In this document: positions 43,470 through 52,089 of the stretch, piece by piece
Layout: every line of letters starts with the position of its first letter
Numbering within the stretch: the first letter of the stretch is position 1
Source of the DNA: Agarilytica sp045430345
GTDB lineage: Bacteria > Pseudomonadota > Gammaproteobacteria > Pseudomonadales > Cellvibrionaceae
NCBI GenBank assembly: GCA_045430345.1
Contig: JAILXT010000001.1
Coordinates: 806,001 to 870,000, forward strand
Reading direction: 5' to 3'
Length of the DNA stretch: 64,000 bases
Notes under the pieces: generated by a model
What the model was told of the DNA's origin: nothing
Database searches by the model: none
What the model saw: only the letters and a program-made list of their open reading frames with translations
Position numbers and translations under genes: made by a program

Positions 43470-44333
43470 TTATTTTAAATTCGCCAAAAAATCACGGATT
43501 CCATTCACCGCGACGTCTTCATTTAACGTTGGCGCATGCCCCACGTTTGGCACTTCTATTGTACAAAGTACATTATCGTAGGTTTTCAATTTCTCAACGC
43601 ATTTACGCGACAAAATGTCAGAAATCTCACCGCGAACAACCATGAACAAGGAGTTTTTTGCAACATCGAAAACAGGCCAAAGCGTTAATGGTGTTTCATG
43701 TGCATCAAAGTCCTTGATTGGTGTGTATACACCTGGGTCATATGCGGAAACTGGTTTTCCTTCATCATTAAACTTATAAATATTTTTCGAAAACTTTTCC
43801 CAGTCTTCGTCGGTGTAATTTGGGTACGCAATGCCATTAGTTGCTTTTGCGTATGCAACAGCATCTTCCCAGTTATTGATCGTCGGGTTATTGCCCATCG
43901 AATCGACAACACGCTGTAAGCCTGTAGGCTCAACTTCCGGCCCTACGTCGTTTAAAATAACGGCCTTCACAAGGGCTGGCTTCATACTCGCCATTGTCAT
44001 ACTGACGACACCGCCCATTGAGGTGCCAATTAAAACAATATCGTCCAGCTTAAGCTCATCGAGCAGCGTAAACATATCATTTACATATGTGGCTGGGTTG
44101 TAGTTATCGGTGTTGCTATCGTACTCAGATAGACCTCGCCCCCGTTGATCCGGAACAATTAGACGGTAATCCCCGCGTAATTGTTCACATAAATCTGCAA
44201 AATCGGCAGAGTTTCGAGTAAACCCATGCAACAACATCACCGCTTGTGTGGCGTCGGGGTTGGGGTAATCTCTCGCGTATAACTTTAGGCCATCGCTGCT
44301 TTGATAGTACATGTCTTTGTAGGCATTACTCAT
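43470..44333 (-). CDS. Alpha/beta hydrolase
   Basis: A 287-residue hydrolase of the alpha/beta fold. The oxyanion segment is LLHGFTRNSADF, the nucleophile elbow GTSMGG (about residue 100), and the catalytic His lies in VPNVGHAPTLNE near the end. Start at ATG 44333: GAGG lies eight bases before it, while the frame continues to a TTG at 44348. It is the first gene of the leftward hydrolase-thiolase-SDR operon. The substrate is not known; esters or lactones are plausible. Confidence 0.9.
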   Translation of the reverse strand: MSNAYKDMYYQSSDGLKLYARDYPNPDATQAVMLLHGFTRNSADFADLCEQLRGDYRLIVPDQRGRGLSEYDSNTDNYNPATYVNDMFTLLDELKLDDIVLIGTSMGGVVSMTMASMKPALVKAVILNDVGPEVEPTGLQRVVDSMGNNPTINNWEDAVAYAKATNGIAYPNYTDEDWEKFSKNIYKFNDEGKPVSAYDPGVYTPIKDFDAHETPLTLWPVFDVAKNSLFMVVRGEISDILSRKCVEKLKTYDNVLCTIEVPNVGHAPTLNEDVAVNGIRDFLANLK

Positions 44334-44556
44334 AACAAAGATCCTCAAATTGATTTCTAAACTTGCGCTTCAACATCGTGATACTCGCATCGCTCGGTAT
44401 GCCGCTTATCAGTTAACCTCTTGGCATTTAGCCTCGACTGATGGCGCCAAACGCTCATTAAACAAGAGGCGCGTATCATATCAGTCTCATCAAATTCTGC
44501 ACCTGGTTTGTACTACGACCAAGGCATGGCGCGCGCTAGCGAATTGATCGGTTAGT

Positions 44557-44576
44557 TATACACTATAGCGTGTATA
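44557..44576. promoter_or_regulatory. Inverted repeat upstream of the hydrolase operon
   Basis: TATACAC (44557-44563) and GTGTATA (44570-44576) flank six bases, about 224 bases before the hydrolase start codon and between this operon and prpD. It has the form of a TetR- or GntR-type operator or a promoter palindrome. The rest of 44334-44714 holds no convincing gene; a frame of 51 codons at 44607 runs into prpD and is not believed. Confidence 0.4.
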
Positions 44577-44714
44577 TCATAGGCATCAAAAGCCGAGGCA
44601 CCCCATATGCACAGGTATAGAATGTTGCAGACGCTTTCCCAAATGGGGGACTATGGCATCCTAGCCAATCATCTGGAAAAACGTCTACAAACCCGGTGTG
44701 TCGCAATCTACCTA

Positions 44715-46199
44715 TTAGATTACAAACAAATCCATAAAGTCATTAACAGTACTTTGCTCTAAGCTTTCCCGGTCATTGCATAAAGAGAAGATGGCGTCAC
44801 AGCGATCAGCCGGGAAACGTGTCGCCAAATTCGTTTTAAATTTCTCTTTTAAGACAGGAATCCCCTCTTCACGCCGCCGAAGGTGCCCAAGCGGATATTC
44901 GATTTCAATTTTCTCGCTCTGGTGTCCATTTTTGTAAAACACTTGAATGGCATTCGCTATCGAGCGTTTTTTGGGTGCATGATAATCAGCGCTATACTGC
45001 GGGTTCTCTACAACCGTCATCTTGTCGCGCAATTTATCAATTATGGGGTTGGCCTCATGGAAACTATCTTCATAGTGTTCAGCCGTTAGTTCACCATAAA
45101 GTAATGAAATTGCCGTCATATACTGAAGGCAATGATCACGATCAGCGGGATTGGAGAGTGGGCCAACCTTTGAAATGATTCGGATTGCGGATTCATGGGT
45201 CGTAATTTCAATACGCTCAATATCATCTAGGCGAGCGGATACTTGGCCGTGCAACCTGATCGCCGCTTCGCACGCCGTTTGTGCGTGGAACTCTGCAGGA
45301 TATGATATTTTGAATAGGATGTTTTCCATCACGTAACATCCGTAGTCGCGCTGAAAACTAAATGTGCGTTCGCTTTCTGGTTTAAGCGCTAAGTTGTTAT
45401 TCGTATGGCTAAAAGCAACATCGTAAAAGCCCCATTGCGGCGCGCTTAGGACTCCGGGAATGCCCATTTCACCGCGCTTCGCGATATCGGCTAGGCGGAC
45501 GCCACGAGAGGTTGCATCTCCCGCGGCCCAGGACTTACGCGATCCTGCGTTCGGCGCATGTCTGTATGTGCGCAACGAGGAGCCATCAACCCACGCATGA
45601 GATACCGCCGATAATATCTGTTCTCGATCACACCCCATCATATCGGCGACAACCGCCGTGGTCGCAACACGCACGAGCAGCACGTGGCATAGGCCAACGC
45701 GATTAAAACTATTTTCTAACGCTAATACACCCTGTATTTCGTGAGCTTTAATCATGGCTACAAGTACTTGGTGCATTGTTAACGGGGCTTTACCCTCACT
45801 AACATTGACTTGGGAAAAGTAATCCGCAACCGCGAGTATGCCGCCCAGATTATCCGAGGGGTGCCCCCACTCTTCAGCGAGCCATGTGTCATTAAAATCC
45901 AACCATCGGATAATACAGCCAATATCCCACGCCGCTTTTACGGGATCTAAGCGCAATTGCGTCCCTGGTACTCTTGCACCATTTGGCACAACAGTTCCCG
46001 CAACCATGGGGCCAAGAAGTTTTGTACATTCTGGAAACTTAAGTGCGAGTATTCCACAACCCAAGGTGTCCATTAAACAATGCCGCGCAGTCTCTAAAGC
46101 GAGTTCAGATGTGACGTGATAATTCAAAACATAATCTACAATATTTTGAATTTCTTTGTCGTAATCTGGACGGTTGTTTATATCGAAATTTGTGGACAT
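44715..46199 (-). CDS. prpD: 2-methylcitrate dehydratase
   Basis: MmgE/PrpD-fold enzyme of 494 aa. In the methylcitrate cycle it dehydrates 2-methylcitrate to 2-methylaconitate. Recognisable segments are ALETARHCLMDTLGCGILAL, WLDFNDTWLAEEWGHPSDNLGG with likely active-site His and Asp, and AGDATSRGVRLADIAKRGE. The C-terminal region carries the PrpD pattern HYEDSFHEANPIID. It is the third structural gene of the leftward prp operon, 95 bases after prpC. PrpD here is Fe-S independent, so no AcnD is needed. Confidence 0.95.
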   Translation of the reverse strand: MSTNFDINNRPDYDKEIQNIVDYVLNYHVTSELALETARHCLMDTLGCGILALKFPECTKLLGPMVAGTVVPNGARVPGTQLRLDPVKAAWDIGCIIRWLDFNDTWLAEEWGHPSDNLGGILAVADYFSQVNVSEGKAPLTMHQVLVAMIKAHEIQGVLALENSFNRVGLCHVLLVRVATTAVVADMMGCDREQILSAVSHAWVDGSSLRTYRHAPNAGSRKSWAAGDATSRGVRLADIAKRGEMGIPGVLSAPQWGFYDVAFSHTNNNLALKPESERTFSFQRDYGCYVMENILFKISYPAEFHAQTACEAAIRLHGQVSARLDDIERIEITTHESAIRIISKVGPLSNPADRDHCLQYMTAISLLYGELTAEHYEDSFHEANPIIDKLRDKMTVVENPQYSADYHAPKKRSIANAIQVFYKNGHQSEKIEIEYPLGHLRRREEGIPVLKEKFKTNLATRFPADRCDAIFSLCNDRESLEQSTVNDFMDLFVI

Positions 46200-46294
46200 C
46201 TATTACCTAAACTACGTTTCTATTAATGTGCTCTTTCAATTTTCACTTGTACTTCTAAAATCAATTCGAAAAACTTGGTTTCACGGTGCCTCGG

Positions 46295-47419
46295 CTATCG
46301 CTGTGCTATAGGCAGGACAGTGCGGCTCCCTTCTCCGACATATTCTGCTGAGGGGCGAATAATTCGATTGTTGGCACGTTGTTCAAAAACATGCGCGGAC
46401 CACCCCGCTAAACGGGACATAACAAACAACGGCGTAAATAACTTCGTCGGGATGCCCATAAAATGATAAGCCGATGCATGATAAAAATCGGTATTACAAA
46501 AAAGTTCTTTCTCTCGCCACATGACTTGTTCACAACGTTCTGATACGGCATAAAGCCTTGTATCACCCACCTCGCGAGATAATCGTTGCGACCAGGCTTT
46601 AATCACTGCATTCCTTGGGTCCGATGTACGATAAACCGCATGACCAAAGCCCATAATTTTTTCATTTCGGCTAAGCATGAGCATCAATGCTTTTTCTGCT
46701 GCGTCCGGTGATGTCCACGAGGCAATCATATCCATTGCCGCTTCGTTTGCACCGCCGTGAAGCGCACCGCGTAAAGTCCCGATTGCGCCGGTGATACAAC
46801 TATGAAAATCCGATAAGGTTGATGCACATATCCGCGCGGTAAACGTCGATGCGTTAAATTCATGTTCGGCGTATAAAATTAGCGAAACATGCATTGCTTG
46901 TTCGTGCAAAGGTTTTGCTTTTTCACCGGTCAACATTTCTAATAAATGCCCACCGATTGAATCTGCCGACGTTTCGGTCTCAATTTTCACGCCTTCATGG
47001 CTATACCGATACCAATAGCAACATATAGCCGGCAAACTCGCTAATAAGCGATCCGCTTTTTTCGTCTGCTCAGCAACATCCCATTCTGTTTCTAAACTCC
47101 CGAGTGCTGATACGCCGGTTCGCAAAACATCCATTGGGTGTGCGGTCGCCGGAATTTTTTCCAATATGTCTTTTAGGGCCTTAGGTAATGGCCTTAACGA
47201 ACGTAATTTTTCCTTATATTCTTTAAGCTCACTTACGTTTGGCAAATCGCCCTTTAATAATAAATACGCTATCTCTTCAAACTCACAAAGCGCTGCAAGA
47301 GATTTCACGTCATACCCACGATAGGTCAACCCGGAGCCATCATTCCCCACGGTAGATAATGCTGTTTTACCGGCAATTAAACCGCGTAATCCAGCCGGGT
47401 TATTTGACTTCGCTACCAT
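46295..47419 (-). CDS. prpC: 2-methylcitrate synthase
   Basis: Condenses propionyl-CoA with oxaloacetate to 2-methylcitrate. It is 374 aa, shorter than citrate synthase, as expected. The active-site His in GALHGGANEAAMDMI and a later His in GFGHAVYRTSDPRN, plus the terminal Asp segment, are present. The PrpC pattern GLRGLIAGKTALSTV opens the protein. It follows prpB by 44 bases in the leftward operon. Citrate synthase proper would be longer and have an N-terminal extension. Confidence 0.95.
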   Translation of the reverse strand: MVAKSNNPAGLRGLIAGKTALSTVGNDGSGLTYRGYDVKSLAALCEFEEIAYLLLKGDLPNVSELKEYKEKLRSLRPLPKALKDILEKIPATAHPMDVLRTGVSALGSLETEWDVAEQTKKADRLLASLPAICCYWYRYSHEGVKIETETSADSIGGHLLEMLTGEKAKPLHEQAMHVSLILYAEHEFNASTFTARICASTLSDFHSCITGAIGTLRGALHGGANEAAMDMIASWTSPDAAEKALMLMLSRNEKIMGFGHAVYRTSDPRNAVIKAWSQRLSREVGDTRLYAVSERCEQVMWREKELFCNTDFYHASAYHFMGIPTKLFTPLFVMSRLAGWSAHVFEQRANNRIIRPSAEYVGEGSRTVLPIAQR

Positions 47420-47463
47420 ACAAAGATCTCGTGAAATACCAGTGTGCGACCGCTGTGAATAAC

Positions 47464-48363
47464 TTATAAATTTTTACCTTGCGAAAAAAGCGTATCGAGT
47501 TTACTTTCATATTCATTGTAATTAAGGTATTGATACAGCTCTTTCCGGCTTTGCATACAGTCGACAAGCCCCGCCTGAGACTCTTCATTTATCAGTGTTT
47601 TATACACGTTCTCGGCAGCTTTGTTCATCGCCCTCGCCGCGGTCAGCGGGTAAAGCACCATATCCACACCGGCTTCCGCTAGTGCCGTCTTTGTGTATAT
47701 GGGGGATTGACCAAACTCGGTCATATTCGCGAGTAATGGCAACGCGCATTGCGATTTAAATACTTTATATTCTGATATATCGCGCATAGCTTCAGCAAAT
47801 ATACCGTCCGCCCCCGCCTCTTTGTACTGGGTGATTCTTTCTAGTGCGCCTTCTAGGCCTTCACTTGCGTAAGCATCTGTTCTTGCAATGATAAAAAAGT
47901 CTGGATCGGTTCTCGCGTCCACAGCCGCTTTAATACGATCGACCATTTCACACGTACTTACGATTTCTTTGTTTGGGCGATGGCCACAACGTTTTTGCGC
48001 AACTTGGTCTTCTATGTGAACAGCGGCTACACCTGCGCGTTCCATTTCTTTTACTGCGCGCGCTATATTGAATGCACCGCCCCAGCCCGTATCGATATCC
48101 ACCATTAAAGGCGTTTCAACTGCTGCGGTAATACGTCGCGCGTCCTCAGCAACGTCCATGAGATTGGTTAACCCTAAATCGGGTAGACCAAACGACATGT
48201 TGGCGCAGGCACCACCCGACAGGTACACCACTTTATGACCAACTTGTTCTGCCATCATCGCGGTATACGCGTTTATCGTCCCAACGATCTGTAACGGTTT
48301 ACTTTCAGCCAACGCGTGCTTGAATTTTGCGGCAGGAGATTGGGTCTGACTCGCAAAGCTCAC
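47464..48363 (-). CDS. prpB: 2-methylisocitrate lyase
   Basis: Cleaves 2-methylisocitrate to pyruvate and succinate, the final step of the methylcitrate cycle. It is 299 aa of the isocitrate lyase superfamily. The catalytic loop KRCGHRPNKE has Cys126; DIDTGWGGAFNIARAVKEMERAG and EDQVAQKRCGH bind metal and substrate. The start overlaps the end of the GntR gene by four bases, showing coupling. The variation KR instead of KK before CGH is minor. Confidence 0.96.
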   Translation of the reverse strand: MSFASQTQSPAAKFKHALAESKPLQIVGTINAYTAMMAEQVGHKVVYLSGGACANMSFGLPDLGLTNLMDVAEDARRITAAVETPLMVDIDTGWGGAFNIARAVKEMERAGVAAVHIEDQVAQKRCGHRPNKEIVSTCEMVDRIKAAVDARTDPDFFIIARTDAYASEGLEGALERITQYKEAGADGIFAEAMRDISEYKVFKSQCALPLLANMTEFGQSPIYTKTALAEAGVDMVLYPLTAARAMNKAAENVYKTLINEESQAGLVDCMQSRKELYQYLNYNEYESKLDTLFSQGKNL

Positions 48364-49025
48364 GAAACCTTAACCTCGCCTATTTGACTGGCGATATCAT
48401 CGCGAGCTTTGGCAATATGACGACGCATCATGGTTTCCGCGAGTTGTTCATCCCGCTGCTGAAGCGCATAAAGAAGCTGCTCGTGCTCAGTAATCGCAAT
48501 CCCGGCCCGATGTTGAAAGCGGGCGGAGCGATAACGGAACATGCGAATTAAGTGATAAAGCTCTTCGCAGAGCTCGTTAATGAGATAGGCGTTTTTACTG
48601 CCTTGAATAATCTTGTAGTGAAAATCGAAATCACCGTCGGATTGCATATATGCGCCGGTGTGGGATTGATGCTCCCGGTGTACTTCCATTAAGCTCGCCA
48701 ACTCATCAAGCTCTTGATCGGTCATATTCCGGGCTGCGAGCCCTGCAGCCTTACCTTCCAACGCTTCACGCACGTGGTAAATGTCGACAACTTCTTCAAC
48801 AGACAACGTGGTCACACGCACCCCTTCATGGGCAACATGATTCACCAGCCCCATCATCTCTAGGCGGCGAATGGCCTCACGTATCGGCCCACGGCTCGTC
48901 TGGAACTGCTCGGCTAGCTTCGGTTCACTGAGTTTCGTACCGGGTACTATTTCACCCCGAACAATACCCTCTCGCATTGTGCATGCGATCATGGAGGTCA
49001 GCGTCTGATCTTTTTTGATGGTCAT
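48360..49025 (-). CDS. GntR-family (FCD) regulator of the prp operon
   Basis: A 221-residue regulator. The N-terminal winged helix (about 8-75) has TKLSEPKLAEQFQTSRGPIREAIRRLEMMGLV; the C-terminal FCD domain (about 85-210) has the VREALEGKAAGLAAR and FDFHYKIIQGSKN patterns, with likely metal-binding His residues. It is the first gene of the operon and overlaps prpB by four bases. It probably senses 2-methylcitrate or a related acid and represses prp; this is by analogy. Two matching inverted repeats lie just upstream. Confidence 0.92.
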   Translation of the reverse strand: MTIKKDQTLTSMIACTMREGIVRGEIVPGTKLSEPKLAEQFQTSRGPIREAIRRLEMMGLVNHVAHEGVRVTTLSVEEVVDIYHVREALEGKAAGLAARNMTDQELDELASLMEVHREHQSHTGAYMQSDGDFDFHYKIIQGSKNAYLINELCEELYHLIRMFRYRSARFQHRAGIAITEHEQLLYALQQRDEQLAETMMRRHIAKARDDIASQIGEVKVS

Positions 49026-49037
49026 ATTGTCGACAGT
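49026..49037. promoter_or_regulatory. GntR half-matched operator at the start of the regulator gene
   Basis: ATTGTCGACAGT, directly upstream of the GntR start codon, has the ATTGT/ACAAT pattern with one mismatch. It is a second copy of the site at 49088. Binding here would overlap the ribosome-binding site or initiation region. Confidence 0.5.
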
Positions 49038-49087
49038 TTTGGCTTATTGTGTCAAAAACACGGCGCATGTTTGTATAAAAAACATAC

Positions 49088-49099
49088 ATTGTCAACAAT
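49088..49099. promoter_or_regulatory. GntR operator upstream of the prp operon
   Basis: ATTGTCAACAAT has perfect 5-bp arms, ATTGT and ACAAT, around a central CA, 63 bases upstream of the GntR start. FCD-type GntR proteins commonly use such repeats for autoregulation. TTGTGTCAA between the two copies may be a weaker third site. Confidence 0.6.
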
Positions 49100-49224
49100 T
49101 AATTCCACGTTTGTTGAATTTTATTTGCGTTATTGAGAAATAACACTGAGGTGTGGGTGTAATTCGATAAATTGGGTTATGTAATGAGCACCGACCTGCG
49201 GATAAAAACGATATGTCAGTCGGC

Positions 49225-49629
49225 CTATCCCTGCTCTTCCTCTACCTGTTCCAACCAAACATAGAATTCAAGCTCATACCCAGCAAGCATTTCGAGGTCT
49301 TCCGTTTCAAGCAGCATATCCAAGTCATCCAACACATACTCCTCGGTCACAGAGGTCTGTTCAGGTAGTAGCATCACCACCGCTAAGACCAATGCGGCGG
49401 ACAACGCGCCGAGCGCCGGCCAGCGCACTATTCGATTTCGCCCCTGCGCTTTGGTGCTGGGGATATGAGCCAGCGCTGTGTTACGCATCTCGGCGAAACG
49501 GTCTTGGAGGGCTTTATCATTCTCATCGATAGACATATCGAGTGCCTCTTTATATTTGTCACTGGATTGATCAGTGTCTAGGTGATCCTTCTGGCGGGCA
49601 TTAGGTTCGTTATCCTTTGAGTGGTTCAT
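49225..49629 (-). CDS. DUF3619-like, membrane-anchored protein downstream of the sigma factor
   Basis: A 134-residue protein with a long polar, acidic cytoplasmic N-terminus (about 1-70), one membrane span (about 71-88, ALGALSAALVLAVVMLL) and an acidic periplasmic tail (DDLDMLLETEDLEMLAGYELEFYVWLEQVEEE). This fits DUF3619 proteins, which are encoded with sigma factors and DUF3106 proteins in other Proteobacteria and may be anti-sigma-like. Its start overlaps the sigma stop by four bases. Whether it binds the sigma factor is not shown by the sequence. Confidence 0.75.
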   Translation of the reverse strand: MNHSKDNEPNARQKDHLDTDQSSDKYKEALDMSIDENDKALQDRFAEMRNTALAHIPSTKAQGRNRIVRWPALGALSAALVLAVVMLLPEQTSVTEEYVLDDLDMLLETEDLEMLAGYELEFYVWLEQVEEEQG

Positions 49630-50168
49630 AAATCGATATCTCCAAGTAAATCCCGTAGTCGCGACGTCGCGCGTGAGTAATGTGTTTTTACACTGCCTTC
49701 ACTACATCCCATGGCAAAAGCGGTTTCCTGAATGTCGTGCCCCCACCATGCGCGTAATGTAAATGCTTGTTGTTGTCGCAAAGGCAACTGCTCAACTGCT
49801 GCGACGACATAGGCCGCTATTTGACTACCTTGCCCAAGGTGATCGGGCGTATCTCTATCACCGCCGCTCACATGGTCTTCAATACGTGTGCAGTCCTCTT
49901 CGCTATCCGAACTCTTTTGCCACCAAACGAAAATTTTTCTAACTTTATTTCGACGGTGCCAATCACAAATCAGATTTTGCACAATACGTTGAAAAAGCTT
50001 GGGCCAATCAGGTTCTTTATCCGCATATTTTTTTGCCAAACGAATCATTGCGTCTTGTAAAATATCTAGCGCCTCATCGCGGTCCTTCACCGCAAATTGA
50101 ATTTGGTTCAGCGTCCGGGCTTGCACGGACGAAAAAAAATCATTGAGCAAGAGGCGCGTATTTTTCAT
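49626..50168 (-). CDS. ECF-type RNA polymerase sigma factor
   Basis: A 180-residue sigma factor. Region 2 (about 12-85) holds DEALDILQDAMIRLAKKYADKEPDWPKLFQRIVQNLICDWHRRNKVRK, and region 4 (about 115-175) holds LPLRQQQAFTLRAWWGHDIQETAFAMGCSEGSVKTHYSRATSRLRDLL, the helix-turn-helix for the -35 element. The linker is long and acidic. The ATG at 50168 is preferred over a TTG at 50177. It sits after the barrel gene and before the DUF3619-like gene, so it may control its own operon. Confidence 0.92.
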   Translation of the reverse strand: MKNTRLLLNDFFSSVQARTLNQIQFAVKDRDEALDILQDAMIRLAKKYADKEPDWPKLFQRIVQNLICDWHRRNKVRKIFVWWQKSSDSEEDCTRIEDHVSGGDRDTPDHLGQGSQIAAYVVAAVEQLPLRQQQAFTLRAWWGHDIQETAFAMGCSEGSVKTHYSRATSRLRDLLGDIDL

Positions 50169-50170
50169 AT

Positions 50171-51217
50171 CTACCAATCAAACCCCAGGGAGAATTCACC
50201 GTAGAGCTCCGCGCTTTCATCAGAGTAACTCAAGGTAAGTCCATACGAGTAATGCTCCGTGGCCTGGTAATTTATAGTCGCATATGATTGGTTTGAATAT
50301 TCGTCTCGAATATAGGATTCATAAATAAAGAGTCCCATTGAGATCACAAATGAATTGTGTGAATAAAAATAATCGAGGGATAACTCGTGGTTAGACAAGG
50401 CATTTTTTTGGTCGATACCTAAGTGAACGTCCAGATCTTCGGCAACCCGTCTATTTACCTGGTCACGTATTTCTTGAATGTCATTTAGGAAGGCCCAGTT
50501 TGTGCCGATTCTGGATTCTTCGTCACTAAAACCCCGATCCTTAAACCATTCAAAATATGCAATATAAATTTCTTGGTAATAAAACCGCTCCTCATTCGTC
50601 GTTAACGCCTCAATAAACTGATCTACTTGGCCTTTAGGGGCGCTTCCAGAGTCATCATAATCGAAGTAAGTTGCTCCAAGGCGAACCCCGTGATTGAGCC
50701 CATCAAGCCCAAATGAAATACCCCAGCCTATGCGATCAATTTTATGTAACCCGAGCGAACGAAACCGATTTTCAATCACCGGTGAATAACCGTTTGCATC
50801 AATTACGGACTCGCCCTGCAAACCCGTGAACCGAAAGTACCATTGGTTGTTGGCGAGATATTGTATATATAGGGAGTAATCTAGGGTCTGTAAATCGCTG
50901 GAGCGTCCATTATCAGAATACCCTCCCCCCCACGAAATACGTTGAAAAGGATCGGAGTTCCAATATAGGCCTAACTGTTGGCTTTGCTGACTATAGACAC
51001 CACGATCAGATCTATAATCAGAATAAAAAGCATTAAACTGACTCGAATAAAACATCGGTAGAGCGATATTCATTGAATAGTTTTCACCGCCTGCTTGGTA
51101 GGCTCCCCAATGAAGACCTATGTGACCTCCATAACTGTCTAGACCAATCCAATCATCAGTATCGGCCCGCACAGGTATCGCGATAAATAACAGAAAAACG
51201 AAAACGCTTCTGCTCAC
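50171..51217 (-). CDS. Predicted outer-membrane beta-barrel protein
   Basis: A 348-residue exported protein of unknown family. The signal peptide (SRSVFVFLLFIAIPVRA) is followed by many short amphipathic strands rich in Tyr, Trp, Ser and Gly, with repeated YSxxxQY and FxFxG-like patterns, and the protein ends in FSLGFDW, the terminal aromatic expected for barrels inserted by the BAM complex. No porin or TonB-receptor family is recognised. It lies between DUF3106 and the sigma gene, and its start abuts the DUF3106 stop. Confidence 0.75.
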   Translation of the reverse strand: MSRSVFVFLLFIAIPVRADTDDWIGLDSYGGHIGLHWGAYQAGGENYSMNIALPMFYSSQFNAFYSDYRSDRGVYSQQSQQLGLYWNSDPFQRISWGGGYSDNGRSSDLQTLDYSLYIQYLANNQWYFRFTGLQGESVIDANGYSPVIENRFRSLGLHKIDRIGWGISFGLDGLNHGVRLGATYFDYDDSGSAPKGQVDQFIEALTTNEERFYYQEIYIAYFEWFKDRGFSDEESRIGTNWAFLNDIQEIRDQVNRRVAEDLDVHLGIDQKNALSNHELSLDYFYSHNSFVISMGLFIYESYIRDEYSNQSYATINYQATEHYSYGLTLSYSDESAELYGEFSLGFDW

Positions 51218-51700
51218 TTAGCGTGCGCTCCTCTCTTTCTTAAAATAGAGTAAGAGTCGACGTTTCTGGGCGGGGGTTAGGTTATTCCAACGCTCTTTCA
51301 TTGCTTTCTGTTTTTGATCGGGCAAATTTTTAAATCGCTTAAATTGCTTCCTTATACGTTTTTTATCGGTATCCGGTAGATTGCGGAAACGTTGCATACG
51401 CTTAGCTACGGCTTGGCGTTCTTGAGGACTTAAGTCCTGCCAACGGTTGAAGCGTGCTTTAGCTTTTTGCTTTTGCGCTGGAGACATTGATTTCCAACGA
51501 CTCGCCGCCCTTTCCAACCGTTTTTGTTTTTCAGGGGGTAGGCTGGCCCAGCGATCTTTCATGGATGAAAGAACCGTCTGCTGCTCCGGGGTCATATCTT
51601 CCCAGTTCCCAGCAGAGACAGCTGTAGAAAACACGAGAATAGTTAGCGCTGAACAAATAATCACAAATATAAGACAACGTGGTTTAGCTGAATTAATCAT
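51218..51700 (-). CDS. DUF3106 exported protein
   Basis: A 160-residue protein with a signal peptide (to about residue 30) and a chain of about five helical repeats of roughly 20 residues. Each ends in a Trp, Phe or Leu followed by Pro, as in RWKSMSPAQKQKAKARFNRWQDLSPQERQ. This is the DUF3106 pattern. It is very basic (Arg/Lys), so a periplasmic or surface-binding role is possible. It lies between the small exported protein and the barrel gene, three bases from the former. Confidence 0.88.
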   Translation of the reverse strand: MINSAKPRCLIFVIICSALTILVFSTAVSAGNWEDMTPEQQTVLSSMKDRWASLPPEKQKRLERAASRWKSMSPAQKQKAKARFNRWQDLSPQERQAVAKRMQRFRNLPDTDKKRIRKQFKRFKNLPDQKQKAMKERWNNLTPAQKRRLLLYFKKERSAR

Positions 51701-51702
51701 CG

Positions 51703-51981
51703 TTACACCTCGCGCTTAGATGGTCGTTTGCTTGTACCCTGCTGCTCGGAAACGCTATCACCATCTTCATTCTGATTGAGAATTTGTTCAATTTCTGCTT
51801 GTTCATTATCTCTAATACCATTCTTAATCATCATCTCGAATGTCTCATCGTCCGCGTCGTCAAACTCCAAGAGAAACTCCAACATCTCTTCACTGGGTAC
51901 TTCGTTGTGTGTCTCTGCGTATAGAAATACCGGAGAGAAAAAAATACTCAGAGCTAGATAAGGCTGAAATGTTTTTATCAT
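51703..51981 (-). CDS. Small exported acidic protein in the sigma module
   Basis: A 92-residue protein with a signal peptide (IKTFQPYLALSIFFSPVFLYA) and an acidic mature part with FLLEFDDADDETFEMM. No domain recognised. The ATG at 51981 fits the signal peptide better than the one at 52008. It stops three bases before DUF3106 and is in the same transcript. The acidic stretch could complement the basic DUF3106 protein, an idea without evidence beyond charge. Confidence 0.7.
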   Translation of the reverse strand: MIKTFQPYLALSIFFSPVFLYAETHNEVPSEEMLEFLLEFDDADDETFEMMIKNGIRDNEQAEIEQILNQNEDGDSVSEQQGTSKRPSKREV

Positions 51982-52089
51982 GGTGATATTTACTGGTCGT
52001 TCTATCATTGTTTAACGAACTTCGATGACCAACGTAATGATTGATTAATCCGTTACGAAGGTCATCGATACAAGTAATAACCCGAAAAT

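Noticed and set aside
44607..44762. 51-codon rightward frame running into prpD
   Set aside because: Ends within prpD on the other strand, lacks a ribosome-binding site and recognisable content.
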